Shown in pieces: positions 23,582 through 34,056 of a stretch of 64,000 bases of DNA (its first letter is position 1; each line of letters opens with the position of its first letter). The stretch comes from Methylococcales bacterium (GTDB lineage: Bacteria; Pseudomonadota; Gammaproteobacteria; Methylococcales; Methylomonadaceae), in the NCBI GenBank assembly GCA_028707085.1, contig JAQTUW010000012.1, forward strand, positions 18,291 through 82,290, in the 5' to 3' direction. The translations under genes and the position numbers were made by a program. The notes beneath the pieces are model-generated. The model was given only the letters and a program-made list of their open reading frames with translations. It was not told where the DNA came from and ran no database searches.

Positions 23582-23655
23582 ATTTAACTTCTAATTAAAG
23601 CGATAAAAAAGCATAATAATCAGCTAATTTTTATCCAATTTTTAGATAGGTTTTT

Positions 23656-24552
23656 ATGAATCCGCACATCACTCTGGAACAATGGCGAGCATTGATCGAA
23701 GTCGTGGAGGCTGGCGGCTACGCGCAGGCGGCGGAAAAACTCTGCAAAAGCCAGTCCGCCGTTAGCTACGCAGTGCAGAAAATAGAATCCATGCTGGGCG
23801 TCAAAGCTTTCGGCATTCAGGGCCGCAAGGCGGTTCTGACGCCGACCGGGCAGATGCTTTACCGCAGGGCGCTGGCTTTGGTGGATGAAGCCAGCGCGCT
23901 GGAACAGGCGGCGCACAATCTGTCGGCGGGTTGGGAACCGGTTATCACCCTGGCTGCGGAAATTCTTTTCCCCACCGACCTGTTGCTGAACAGTCTGGCG
24001 CGTTTCGGTCAGGAAAGTCCGGGCACGCGGATAGAGGTCATAGAATCGGTGCTGGGCGGCACCTCGGAGGCGCTGACCGGCGGCGGTGTGGATCTGGCCA
24101 TTTCCCCGCAACTGCCGCCGGGATTCATGGGCAATATGCTGATGCGCATCCGCCTGCTGGCGGTGGCGCATGCCGACCACCCCCTGCATCATCAGGGCCG
24201 GGAATTGAGCTATCGGGATTTGCGGGCGTACCGGCATGTGGTGGTGCGCGATTCCGGGCCAAAGCGCGATCAGCGCGCGGTATCGGTCGAGATAGACCAG
24301 CGCTGGACAGTCACTCAGGTCGCTACCTCGATCAGGGCAATCTGCATGGGACACGGTTTTGCCTGGCTGCCGGAAGAGGATATCCGGGAAGAACTGCGCA
24401 GCGGCCTACTAAAACCCTTGCCGCTGCGCGAAGGCGGCAGCCGCGAAGCGCCGCTGTATTTGATTCAGGCCAATCCGGATTTTGCCGGGCCGGGGGTCAA
24501 ACGGCTGACCGAAATTTTGAAGGAACTGGCCGCCTGCCGGAACAATTGGTAA
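23656..24552 (+). CDS. LysR-family transcriptional regulator
   Basis: 298 residues. The N-terminal winged helix (LEQWRALIEVVEAGGYAQAA, then KSQSAVSYAVQKIESMLG) is the LysR DNA-binding domain; the remainder is the substrate-binding-like effector domain. Divergent from azoR, so it probably controls azoR-yceI and itself in response to a quinone or electrophile (inference). It is followed by a short hairpin (GCTTCGG/CCGAAGC, 24567-24587) without a clear T tract and then by a decayed insertion sequence. Confidence 0.92.
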   Translation: MNPHITLEQWRALIEVVEAGGYAQAAEKLCKSQSAVSYAVQKIESMLGVKAFGIQGRKAVLTPTGQMLYRRALALVDEASALEQAAHNLSAGWEPVITLAAEILFPTDLLLNSLARFGQESPGTRIEVIESVLGGTSEALTGGGVDLAISPQLPPGFMGNMLMRIRLLAVAHADHPLHHQGRELSYRDLRAYRHVVVRDSGPKRDQRAVSVEIDQRWTVTQVATSIRAICMGHGFAWLPEEDIREELRSGLLKPLPLREGGSREAPLYLIQANPDFAGPGVKRLTEILKELAACRNNW

Positions 24553-24597
24553 GCCGGAAGAATTCGGCTTCGGCGCAACACCGAAGCAACATCTTCA

Positions 24598-24945
24598 TAA
24601 AGGTGAGAAAGCGCTCATTAAAGAGAAAGCCGTGCCGATTGATTGGTCACCCGCCAAACGTCGGCAAAAGGACATTGACGCCACCTGAACGAAAAAGCAT
24701 GGCAAATCATACTTTGGGTATAAGGTCTCTGCCAACGCAGACAAACGCTACAAGCTGAAATAGCCAAAACACGCGCCCGAGTTGAACATGTCTTTGCCAG
24801 CCTGGAGCAGATGGGCGGCAAAGGCATACGTTGTATCGGGCTGGAACGAGCCACTTTGCAACTGAATTTCAAAGCGGCTACCTATAATTTGCGCCGTCTT
24901 TGCAGCTTAAAGACCTGCGGAATAACCCCCGCTTTTGCATTTTAG
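24598..24945 (+). pseudogene. Remnant of an IS5-family transposase
   Basis: Conceptual translation gives pieces typical of IS5-like transposases: WSPAKRRQKDIDAT, then a stop, then TKKHGKSYFGYKVSANADKR, another stop, and in a different frame ARVEHVFASLEQMGGKG and LNFKAATYNLRRLCSLKTCG. The gene thus has two stops, an internal deletion or frameshift near 24763, and no N-terminal half. No terminal inverted repeats or target duplication could be recognised. It marks the left edge of a decayed accessory segment. Confidence 0.75.
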
Positions 24946-25121
24946 CAGGCAAAGTGCGCCTGAAATCGTCAAAAAAGGCGATTTCAGCTTAAAAATAGCC
25001 TGAAAAAGGGCAAATTTATGGTCACAAATCTGTTTTTTAGAGTGTCACTGAATTTTGTGCGCAGCATTTATAGCTATTTAGCCGGTTTTTCGAGATGCCC
25101 TGTAGTTTTTAAGTGCAAAAA
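24946..25121. other. Gene-free flank of the IS remnant with an inverted repeat
   Basis: A/T-rich sequence without a gene. CTGAAATCG (24960-24968) and CGATTTCAG (24979-24987) form a perfect nine-base inverted repeat with a ten-base loop, not followed by a T run. With the transposase remnant and the LysR trailer the gene-free stretch is about 570 bases. Confidence 0.5.
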
Positions 25122-25949
25122 TTAGTGCTTCGCAAACCTAACAATATCGGCACTAGAATCCATGTCGATCATGGCGACACCTAGGTCTTCAGCCATCTTT
25201 CTAACCTCATCAAAAGGATCAAATGCAGCGCCTTCGATTGGCGTTTTAACTCTGTAAGCAAATAGAACTTCCTTTGGCTCGATGAAATCAAATCAGCAGA
25301 GGAGTTCGACTTTAGATAACCCTTCGCGGCCATGATCGATCATTGCGGTAGCATCGTTATGCAAGAAGTGAATCGGTTTGATAGCTTTCCGGCGATCACT
25401 TTTACGCACAAAAGGAAAAGTTGCCTTGTATCGATCTGCATCGCCAATGACGTCAGTTTTGTAGAGTTCGCTCAGGTTATGCTTTGCCAGCAATTCTTTA
25501 ACCTGTTTTTTCATGTTTTCTTCGTAACTAGGATCTTTCGCAAAACTGTGCTGAATGTAATGCTCAAACAGTTCTTCCACCTTGGCTATCGGATCATCGC
25601 AGAATAAAACCCTGCTCTCGCTAAATCGAATAATATCTTCACGGCCACGAGTTAACTCAGCGTACAGGTCGGCATTGATCCGCCCATCCAAATCATAAAA
25701 CCTTTTGATGCGTTCGATTTCGGCTTTGACAATTTTTACCGTATAACCAAACACATCCGTATCCAAGGGATAGAAAAAGTTGGTAATCCGTTTGTGCTGA
25801 CGGCTATCTAATAGCCTAAATTCCAGACGCCTAGACCCAATTGCAAACAATACCACGCCGATATTGGCGAATTCCTGTGTTTCAGCAAAAGGCTGAAAAC
25901 GAATTATGCTGTATTTGCAAATTTGTCTGTTTATGGCATTTTTAACCAA
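25122..25949 (-). pseudogene. DUF3037 protein gene interrupted by an in-frame TGA
   Basis: The first 218 codons start with MVKNAINRQICKYSIIRFQP and contain EFANIGVVLFA, the DUF3037 N-terminal pattern. They end in VELLC followed by TGA at 25293-25295. The same frame continues FDFIEPKEVLFAYR... through 56 more codons to TAA at 25122-25124, with good coding character (DPFDEVRKMAEDLGVAMIDMD). No frameshift is needed: a single nonsense codon separates the parts. DUF3037 genes commonly sit beside HipA-like kinase genes, as here, with a 19-base overlap. The 218-residue product may still be made. Confidence 0.65.
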
Positions 25950-26524
25950 AGATTACCGTTAGCATCATCGGTCAGGCGTTGGATGTGATTGTCAGGATTA
26001 AAAATAGAGCAGTCAATGTTATACTTCAGCCATTCCGGAGGGACTTTATTCCATGCTGATTGCCAAATGTCCAGTGCCATTTTCATCCGCACTTCAAACG
26101 ATTGCTTCTCTATAAAATCATCCGGTTTGTTACAGAGTTCGGATTTAAACACATGTGTACCCCAAAAGCTTTTCCGGCTAAAAGCAGAATCAAAAATAAT
26201 ATTATTATTAATAACATACAGTTTTTATTCGTCAGGTTTCCATAACAAATTAGGATTGCCACCCAGTTCGGTCAGTGTTCGGTCTTCATGCTCAACCCAT
26301 AAATCGAAAAGTAACACCTCAAGCCTCGTTGTTTTGGCAATGTACGGAATAGTTTCAAATTTGAGCTCGGTAACTGATGGAATCCGCTTGGAAGCAAAGA
26401 CATACCCACTTTTCAGTTTTGAGGCCTCCAAGCCATCATAAGCACCCACCAATGCATCAGCCAAATAGGCAAGCTGAAACTCTGGCACAGGTAAGCCGAA
26501 GGCTTGAGCCAGATTTGCTCCCAT
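25931..26524 (-). pseudogene. HipA-like kinase gene, truncated and interrupted by in-frame TAA
   Basis: The first part reads NLAQAFGLPVPEFQLAYL and later LEVLLFDLWVEHEDRTL and GNPNLLW, matching the middle of HipA-like (HipA_2) kinases. TAA at 26225-26227 follows. The same frame then resumes KLYVINNNIIFDSAFSRKSF and continues to PPEWLKYN near the normal C-terminus. In intact relatives the segment at VINNNIIFD usually reads close to VIDHNLAFD, so the conserved Asp also seems lost. The N-terminal nucleotide-binding part is absent, with a TAG directly before the ATG at 26524. It overlaps the DUF3037 gene by 19 bases, the typical pairing. Confidence 0.6.
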
Positions 26525-26692
26525 CTATTCTTTTTCAGAATGCTCCGCACCATCCCTAACTCTTCGGCGGCATGCGATACCTTTATCGACGTGACCACCT
26601 AATCGCCCGGAACATGACCAGGTGTTATCTTTCGACCAGACCAGCGTAAACGCTATGGAGCCCACGATAGCTGATCAATCAGTGAGTGCCAG

Positions 26693-27388
26693 CTAATAAA
26701 TCAAGTCCAAGAACTCCGTCCGTAAACAAAACGTATCCGCCGGCGCAACCAGCGCGCCGCACAAATCAGGAAACAGGGCCTGATCCGGCGACAGTTCGCG
26801 TACCTGCCAGTCATCTGCTGCGCCGCATTCGGCCGGGACGCTGGCAAATTCCAGGCCGGTCGGCATGTCCAGTTCGCATTGCTCCATACCCAGAGCCAGG
26901 CCGCGGCCTACTGCTTTGACAAAAGCTTCCTTTTTGGTCCATAGCTGGTAAAACAGTTGTTGCCGCCGAGGTTCGGGCAGGGATTGCCAGATTGCGAATT
27001 CCTGCCGGGAAAAACAGCGTTCGGCGATGGCTTCCAGGCCGGGGCGGGGGCGGACGCGTTCGATATCCACCCCGATTCGCGCCAGATCGGAGACCGCAAT
27101 CGCCAGCCAGTCGCCGGAGTGCGACAGATTAAAATGCAGCGGCTGGCCGATAAGTTCGGGTTTGCCATGCGGGTTGCGGTTGAAGCGCAGCCCGGCCGGG
27201 TCGGCTGCCAGGTAATGTCCCAGGGTATTGCGCAGCATGCCGCGCACCGCGATGTAGCGGTCGCGCAGCAGCAAGGTTTTAAAGTCTTGCGCCCTGAGCC
27301 GTTCTTCACTGTCCAAAAATGCCGCAAGTTGTTGTATAGTCTTTTCGTCTGCCGGCAGCTTGCTCAGCCGGATATCCACAAAATGCAT
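26693..27388 (-). CDS. 4'-phosphopantetheinyl transferase (Sfp type)
   Basis: Transfers the phosphopantetheine arm of CoA to a serine of carrier proteins. 231 residues, the two-lobed Sfp size. Motifs: HGKPELIGQPLHFNLSHSGD (P1a/P2 region), GVDIERVRPR with the Mg-binding Asp and Glu, and WTKKEAFVKAVGRGL (P3). The start at 27388 (MHFVDIRLSKLP) fits the family better than the in-frame ATG 48 bases upstream. It is monocistronic, transcribed away from ilvB. The stand-alone acyl carrier protein at 34736 is a plausible substrate within this window. Confidence 0.92.
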   Translation of the reverse strand: MHFVDIRLSKLPADEKTIQQLAAFLDSEERLRAQDFKTLLLRDRYIAVRGMLRNTLGHYLAADPAGLRFNRNPHGKPELIGQPLHFNLSHSGDWLAIAVSDLARIGVDIERVRPRPGLEAIAERCFSRQEFAIWQSLPEPRRQQLFYQLWTKKEAFVKAVGRGLALGMEQCELDMPTGLEFASVPAECGAADDWQVRELSPDQALFPDLCGALVAPADTFCLRTEFLDLIY

Positions 27389-27504
27389 TGCTTGCCTCGA
27401 AATTCGCCGATTGTCTTGTGCTGTCCGTATCTGCACCCGGTTGTCAGTGTAACCGCAAATTGGTCGGAAACCCTACAATCCATCGGTAAAAGCCTTGGTT
27501 TTTC

Positions 27505-27533
27505 TTGACGAAACAGCATAAAGACAGTAGTTT
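27505..27533 (+). promoter_or_regulatory. Candidate ilvBN promoter
   Basis: TTGACG (27505-27510) and TAGTTT (27528-27533) with a 17-base spacer, about 100 bases before the chosen TTG start of ilvB. The -35 is good and the -10 poor. I saw no leader peptide rich in Ile, Leu or Val and no clear attenuator hairpin in the leader. Confidence 0.4.
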
Positions 27534-27637
27534 ATTCAACCTTTTTGGAAAACAGCCATTCGCGGCCCAAAACCGCAATCCGGCAGGATTTCCAGACAGC
27601 TTTTTCAGGTGCAGTTGTTTTTTTCGAGGGCGTTAAA

Positions 27638-29373
27638 TTGGAACTCAGTGGCGGACAAATTCTTGTCCAATGTCTTAAAGACGAAGGTGTCGAATTTGTA
27701 TTCGGCTATCCCGGCGGCTCGGTGCTGCACATCTACGATGCGATTTTTCATCAGGATGATGTCAAACATATTCTGGTGCGGCACGAGCAGGGGGCCACTC
27801 ATTCGGCGGATGCCTATGCGCGGGCGACAGGCAAGCCGGGCGTGGTGCTGGTTACCTCCGGCCCGGGCGCAACCAATGCGGTGACCGGTATCGCGACGGC
27901 CTATATGGATTCGATTCCCATGGTCATCCTCTCCGGGCAGGTGCCTTCGCCGGTGATCGGCAGCGACGCCTTTCAGGAAGTCGATACGGTGGGCATTACC
28001 CGGCCCTGCGTCAAACACAATTTTTTGGTGAAGGATGTCAACCAGTTGGCGGAAACCATCAAAAAAGCCTTTTATGTCGCCTCGACGGGGCGTCCGGGGC
28101 CTGTTTTGGTCGATATTCCCAAGGATATTACCGATCCCAACATCAAAGTGCCGTATCACTATCCTAAAAAAGTCAGTATGCGCTCCTATAATCCGGTGGT
28201 GGTTGGCCATAAGGGCCAGATCAAAAAAGCGGTGGAAATGCTGCTTGCCGCACGGCGGCCGATTATTTACTCCGGCGGCGGGGTGATACTGGGCGAGGCC
28301 AGCCGCGAGCTGACCGAACTGACGCGTTTGTTGGGCTACCCGATTACCAATACCCTGATGGGGCTTGGCGGTTATCCGGCCACCGACAAACAGTTTGTCG
28401 GCATGCTGGGCATGCACGGCACTTACGAAGCCAATATGGCGATGCATGAAAGCGACGTGATCCTGGCGGTCGGCGCGCGTTTCGACGACCGGGTGACCGG
28501 CAAGCTCGACGAATTTTGCCCGTACGCCAAAATCATTCATATCGATATCGATCCGGCCTCCATCTCGAAAACCGTCCGGGTGGACATTCCCATCGTCGGC
28601 GATGTCAAGCCGGTGCTGGAGCTGATGATAGAGTTGATCAAAGACAACAAACACATACAGCCCAAGCCGGTGCTGGATGCCTGGTGGGAGCTGATCAATA
28701 GCTGGCGCGATGTAAAATGCCTGGAATATGACCGCAACAGCCCGCTGATCAAGCCGCAGTATGTGGTGGAACAGCTTTATCAGGTCACCCGTGGCGACGC
28801 CTATATCACTTCCGATGTCGGCCAGCATCAGATGTACGCGGCGCAGTTCTATCCGTTCGACAAGCCCCGGCGCTGGATCAACTCCGGGGGCCTTGGCACC
28901 ATGGGTTTCGGCCTGCCTGCCGCCATCGGCGTCAAGCTGGCGTTCCCGGACGCAGATGTCGCCTGCATCACCGGCGAGGCCAGCATCCAGATGTGCATAC
29001 AGGAACTGTCGACCGCATTGCAATTTAATGCGCCGGTTAAAATCGTCAACCTTAATAACCGCTATATGGGCATGGTGAGGCAGTGGCAGGAATTTTCCTA
29101 TCAGAGCCGTTACTCGCAGTCTTATATGGACACCATCCCGGATTTCGTCAAACTGGCTGAGGCTTACGGGCATGTCGGCATACTGGTGGAAAAACCGGAA
29201 GATGTGCGCGGCGCGCTGGAAGAGGCGTTTAAACTGAAAGACAGAACCGTTTTTCTGGATTTTATAACCGACCGAACCGAAAACGTATATCCCATGATAG
29301 AAGCAGGCAAGGGCCACCACGATATGAAGCTGCGCGTTGCGCCGGGCGCGCCGGCGGACAGGGAGCTATCATA

Positions 29374-29374
<1 letters not shown>
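27638..29374 (+). CDS. ilvB: Acetolactate synthase large subunit
   Basis: Thiamine-diphosphate enzyme that makes acetolactate or acetohydroxybutyrate, the first common step of Val/Leu/Ile synthesis. 578 residues. The N-terminal domain carries the catalytic Glu in LVRHEQGATHSADAYARATG; the C-terminal ThDP motif is GEASIQMCIQELSTALQFN through NNRYMG. There is no ATG near the family N-terminus. TTG at 27638 is preceded at seven bases by GAGGG and yields LELSGGQILVQCLKDEGVEF, so TTG is the likely start; a second in-frame TTG at 27545 would add an unmatched extension. It overlaps ilvN by one base. Confidence 0.95.
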
Positions 29375-31009
<1,635 letters not shown>

Positions 31010-31021
31010 GCTTCGTCAGCC

Positions 31022-31050
31022 GAAAAAGCCCGTCTGCGACGGGCTTTTTC
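31022..31050 (+). terminator. Rho-independent terminator after ilvC
   Basis: AAAAAGCCCGT and ACGGGCTTTTT form a strong hairpin with a short loop, ending in TTTTTC. It lies 12 bases after the ilvC stop. Confidence 0.9.
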
Positions 31051-31068
31051 ATTTTGAGGCCAACTTGA

Positions 31069-31098
31069 TTGGCGCAACTCATTTTGCCCCTGTACAAT
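31069..31098 (+). promoter_or_regulatory. Candidate pssA promoter
   Basis: TTGGCG (31069-31074) and TACAAT (31093-31098) with an 18-base spacer and TG directly before the -10, about 30 bases before the pssA start and just after the ilvC terminator. Confidence 0.55.
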
Positions 31099-31128
31099 GG
31101 GGTTCGCACATCATCCATATATACAGCA

Positions 31129-31869
31129 ATGATTGATAATACTACACGGCCTCGTCACCGGGGCATCTATCTGCTGCCCAATCTCTTTACCACCGGGGCC
31201 ATGTTCGGCGGTTTTTACGCCATTACCTCCGCCATCAATTCCCACTTCGAAACCGCCGCCATCGCCATGTTCATCGCCATGGTGCTGGATGGCCTGGACG
31301 GGCGCGTGGCCAGACTGACCAATACCCAGAGCGAATTCGGCGTGCAGTATGACAGCCTGTCGGACATGGTGTCCTTCGGGGTCGCGCCTGCGGTGGTCAT
31401 GTACCTGTGGACGCTGTCCACCATGGGCCAGGCCGGGCTATTTGCCGCTTTTGTGCATATGGCCGGCGGCGCCCTGCGGCTGGCGCGGTTCAATACCCAG
31501 GTGGAAGTCGCCGACAAACGCTATTTTCAGGGGCTGCCCAGTCCCGCCGCCGCCGCCATTCTGGCCGGCGGACTGTGGTTTTGCATCGAAAACGGCTACA
31601 ATGTGGAAAACATCAAGTATCTGGTGCTACTGACCACCATTGCCACCGGTTTGCTGATGGTCAGTAACTTTCGCTATTCCAGCTTCAAGGAAATCGATTT
31701 TAAAAACAGGGTGCCTTTCATCGCCACCATTATCGCCATGCTGGTGATCAGTTTCGTTCTGGCCCAGCCGCAGCGCATGCTGTTTTTACTCTCGGTCGGC
31801 TATGCCGCCTCCGGCCCGATTATCACGCTGGTCATGCGCAAGCGAAAACTGCAGGGCCGAAAACTCTGA
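31129..31869 (+). CDS. pssA: CDP-diacylglycerol-serine O-phosphatidyltransferase
   Basis: Membrane enzyme making phosphatidylserine, precursor of phosphatidylethanolamine. 246 residues with about eight hydrophobic segments. It carries the CDP-alcohol phosphotransferase signature DGLDGRVAR...EFGVQYDSLSD (DG-x2-AR-x8-G-x3-D-x3-D pattern). This is the membrane-embedded (type II) form, not the E. coli type. The start at 31129 (MIDNTTRPRHRG) fits the family and lies after its own promoter. The next gene follows after three bases. Confidence 0.93.
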   Translation: MIDNTTRPRHRGIYLLPNLFTTGAMFGGFYAITSAINSHFETAAIAMFIAMVLDGLDGRVARLTNTQSEFGVQYDSLSDMVSFGVAPAVVMYLWTLSTMGQAGLFAAFVHMAGGALRLARFNTQVEVADKRYFQGLPSPAAAAILAGGLWFCIENGYNVENIKYLVLLTTIATGLLMVSNFRYSSFKEIDFKNRVPFIATIIAMLVISFVLAQPQRMLFLLSVGYAASGPIITLVMRKRKLQGRKL

Positions 31870-31872
31870 GTC

Positions 31873-32673
31873 ATGAACAGACAGGGCGGCAAACTATTGG
31901 CGGCGGTACTGGAACAGCACAGCCAAAAATACCGCAACCGCCTGAAAGCCTGTCGTCGCCGATGCGACGAAACAGCCGTTCACGACGCCAGAACCGCCGC
32001 TCGCCGCCTGCTGTCCCTGCTGGAGCTGCTGCGCGCCATCCGGCCGGAAATCGGCCTCGACAAACTCAGGCGGCGCATCAAGGCGCAACTGGACGCCTTC
32101 GACGAATTACGCGACACCCAGGTCATGTTGCTGGAAATCGCCGCCAGGGTAGAGGCTTTGCCGGCGCTGGCTCCGTTTTTGCACGATCTGCGGCGGCGCG
32201 AACAGCAATTGCTGACTCAGGCCGCCGCCTATATTAAAAGTCGGCCGGCCGGCCCGTTGCGCCGTCAGCTTAAAAAAGCCGGCCACCGCTGTCGGCGGCA
32301 GTTGAAAGGCTGCGATCTGCGTGTGGAAACCACAAAAGTCATCAACATCCTCAATGCCGCCGTCGGCAGTCGTCGGCAAGCCGCCGATCCCCGGGATCTG
32401 ACCACCATCCATCATTTGCGCATCGCCGTGAAAAAACTCCGCTATACCGTGGCTGCCGTTCAGTCCCTGTTGCCGGACTATCCGCTCGGCCAGTACGATA
32501 GCCTGCCGGCCTATCTGACGCTGATGGGCAATATCCAGAATTCGGCGGTTCTGATTCGGGCGCTGGAACAATACTATCTTCAGGGTGTGCCGGCTGATGT
32601 CCGGGCTTTTTTTCAGCAACAGCAGCAGGCGCTGCTTGAGGAATTCGAAAACCACGACGCCCTCTGGCATTGA
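31873..32673 (+). CDS. CHAD domain protein
   Basis: 266-residue, strongly basic, helical protein. It has the conserved histidines of the CHAD fold in TAVHDARTAARRLLSLLELL (about 35-54) and TTIHHLRIAVKKLRYTVAAV (about 177-196), each followed by Arg/Lys-rich helices. CHAD domains bind inorganic polyphosphate through these basic patches (family knowledge). No CYTH domain is attached or adjacent. It begins three bases after pssA and is probably co-transcribed with it; a functional link to phospholipid synthesis is unknown. Confidence 0.85.
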   Translation: MNRQGGKLLAAVLEQHSQKYRNRLKACRRRCDETAVHDARTAARRLLSLLELLRAIRPEIGLDKLRRRIKAQLDAFDELRDTQVMLLEIAARVEALPALAPFLHDLRRREQQLLTQAAAYIKSRPAGPLRRQLKKAGHRCRRQLKGCDLRVETTKVINILNAAVGSRRQAADPRDLTTIHHLRIAVKKLRYTVAAVQSLLPDYPLGQYDSLPAYLTLMGNIQNSAVLIRALEQYYLQGVPADVRAFFQQQQQALLEEFENHDALWH

Positions 32674-32679
32674 TGGCGT

Positions 32680-33723
32680 TTAACAAATGCGCGGCAACTG
32701 TTCGCCGACCGGCCAGTCCACAATGCGCCGGCCGCCCAGTTCGCTGGTCATTTGCACCAGGTGGTGCGGGTCGGCTGTGACTTCGCCTATCTGCATGGCG
32801 TCCCGGCCCAGAGGATGCCGACGCATCGCCTCCAGCAAGCGTTCGGCCGCCGGGCTGGCGCAAATGCACAACAGCTTGCCTTCGTTGGCGATATACAGCG
32901 GATCGAGTCCCAGGATTTCGCAGGCGGCCCTGACTTCCGGTTTGACCGGAATCCGCCGTTCATCGATCAGCATGCCTACGCCGGAAGCCAGCGCCAGTTC
33001 GTTCAGGGCTGCGGCCAGTCCGCCGCGGGTCGGGTCGCGCAGGCAGCATATCGCCGTCGGCGCTGCGGCGACCATGTCGGTCACCAGCGAATTCAGCGCG
33101 GCGGAGTCGGAGACGATACTGGTTTCAAATTGCAGGTTTTCGCGGCTGGCCATGATGGCGACGCCGTGATCGCCTATCGAGCCGCTGATTAGGATGGCGC
33201 AGCCGGGGCGGGCGCGGTCGGCGGAAATATCCACCCCAGCCGCCACCCGGCCGACGCCGGTGGTGGTGATGAACACCCCGTCGGCCTTGCCGCGTTCCAC
33301 CACTTTGGTGTCGCCGGTAATGATGGGGGTGTTGGCTTGCCCGGCGGCGGCGGCCATGCTGACGACTATTTTTTCCAGATCGGCCAGCGGCAGACCTTCT
33401 TCCAGGATGAAACCGACGGTCAGATAAAGTGGTTGTGCGCCGGACATGCAGACATCGTTGATAGTGCCGTGTACAGCCAGCGAGCCGATGTCGCCGCCCG
33501 GAAAAAATAGCGGTGAAATGACGTGGCCGTCGGTGCTGATCACCAGCCTGCCGGTCTCTACCTCAAACAGGGCCTGATCGTTTGCCTGACGCAGCCACGG
33601 GTTGTCGAAATGACGGATAAAAAGTTGGGCTATCAGTTGCGACATGGCGCGGCCGCCGCCGCCATGGCTGAGATCGATTCTGCCGGTCGCCGTATCGAGT
33701 TGTGATGTGTAATGGCTGTGCAT
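32680..33723 (-). CDS. hypE: Hydrogenase maturation protein HypE (orphan)
   Basis: Dehydrates the HypF-made thiocarboxamide on its own C-terminal cysteine to give the cyanide ligand of NiFe hydrogenases. 347 residues in the PurM/AIR-synthase fold. LSHGGGGRAMSQLIAQLF near the N-terminus, GDIGSLAVHGTINDVCMSGA, and the essential C-terminal Cys in QLPRIC are all present. No other hyp gene or hydrogenase is within the window, so its partners must lie elsewhere. It converges on the CHAD gene with six bases between stops. Confidence 0.93.
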   Translation of the reverse strand: MHSHYTSQLDTATGRIDLSHGGGGRAMSQLIAQLFIRHFDNPWLRQANDQALFEVETGRLVISTDGHVISPLFFPGGDIGSLAVHGTINDVCMSGAQPLYLTVGFILEEGLPLADLEKIVVSMAAAAGQANTPIITGDTKVVERGKADGVFITTTGVGRVAAGVDISADRARPGCAILISGSIGDHGVAIMASRENLQFETSIVSDSAALNSLVTDMVAAAPTAICCLRDPTRGGLAAALNELALASGVGMLIDERRIPVKPEVRAACEILGLDPLYIANEGKLLCICASPAAERLLEAMRRHPLGRDAMQIGEVTADPHHLVQMTSELGGRRIVDWPVGEQLPRIC

Positions 33724-33853
33724 GAGGCGCTCTGGTCGGCTGGCTGGGGAAGTTAAAGTTTGCGCAACTCGGCTTAGGCCGCTCCCAACCCCGTTTCTTT
33801 CGAAGGACGAGGGGGGAAGGAAAACCTGAATTCGAGGTGCGAAGGCGAGGATG

Positions 33854-34054
33854 TTAGCGGCGAAAACCTCTAAATCCCCAGCCGCCTCTGAAGCCGAAGG
33901 CCGGCGCCGGCACAATGATGGGCGCGACGCCATAGCCGTATCCGTATCCGCCATAACCACCGTAACCACCATACGCCATGGGCGGCGGTGGCGCATACAC
34001 CGCGCAGCCGCTCATGAAAACAATACACATCACAATAACGATTTTAATATTCAT
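33854..34054 (-). CDS. Small Gly/Tyr-rich lipoprotein
   Basis: 66 residues. Signal peptide MNIKIVIVMCIVFMSGC with a lipobox-like FMSGC, so Cys17 is the probable lipidated residue. The mature part is almost only Pro, Gly, Tyr, Ala and Phe (runs of YGGYGGYGGYGYGYG, C-terminal FGFRGGWGFRGFRR). No enzymatic domain. It follows the next upstream gene by two bases, so the two form an operon. The ATG at 34054 was preferred over an in-frame TTG at 34063. Confidence 0.75.
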   Translation of the reverse strand: MNIKIVIVMCIVFMSGCAVYAPPPPMAYGGYGGYGGYGYGYGVAPIIVPAPAFGFRGGWGFRGFRR

Positions 34055-34056
34055 GA

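Noticed and set aside
25293..25295. In-frame TGA in the DUF3037 gene as a selenocysteine codon
   Set aside because: No SECIS-like hairpin is evident after it, no selenoprotein is known in this family, and the partner kinase gene has its own in-frame TAA, so decay is simpler.
26413..26598. Open frame MVTSIKVSHAAEELG... on the - strand
   Set aside because: It overlaps the kinase remnant in another frame and has no recognisable family; possibly a fragment of a transposase, but not supportable.
27545..27547. TTG as upstream start of ilvB
   Set aside because: It would add 31 residues not typical of the family and has no ribosome binding site comparable to GAGGG before 27638.
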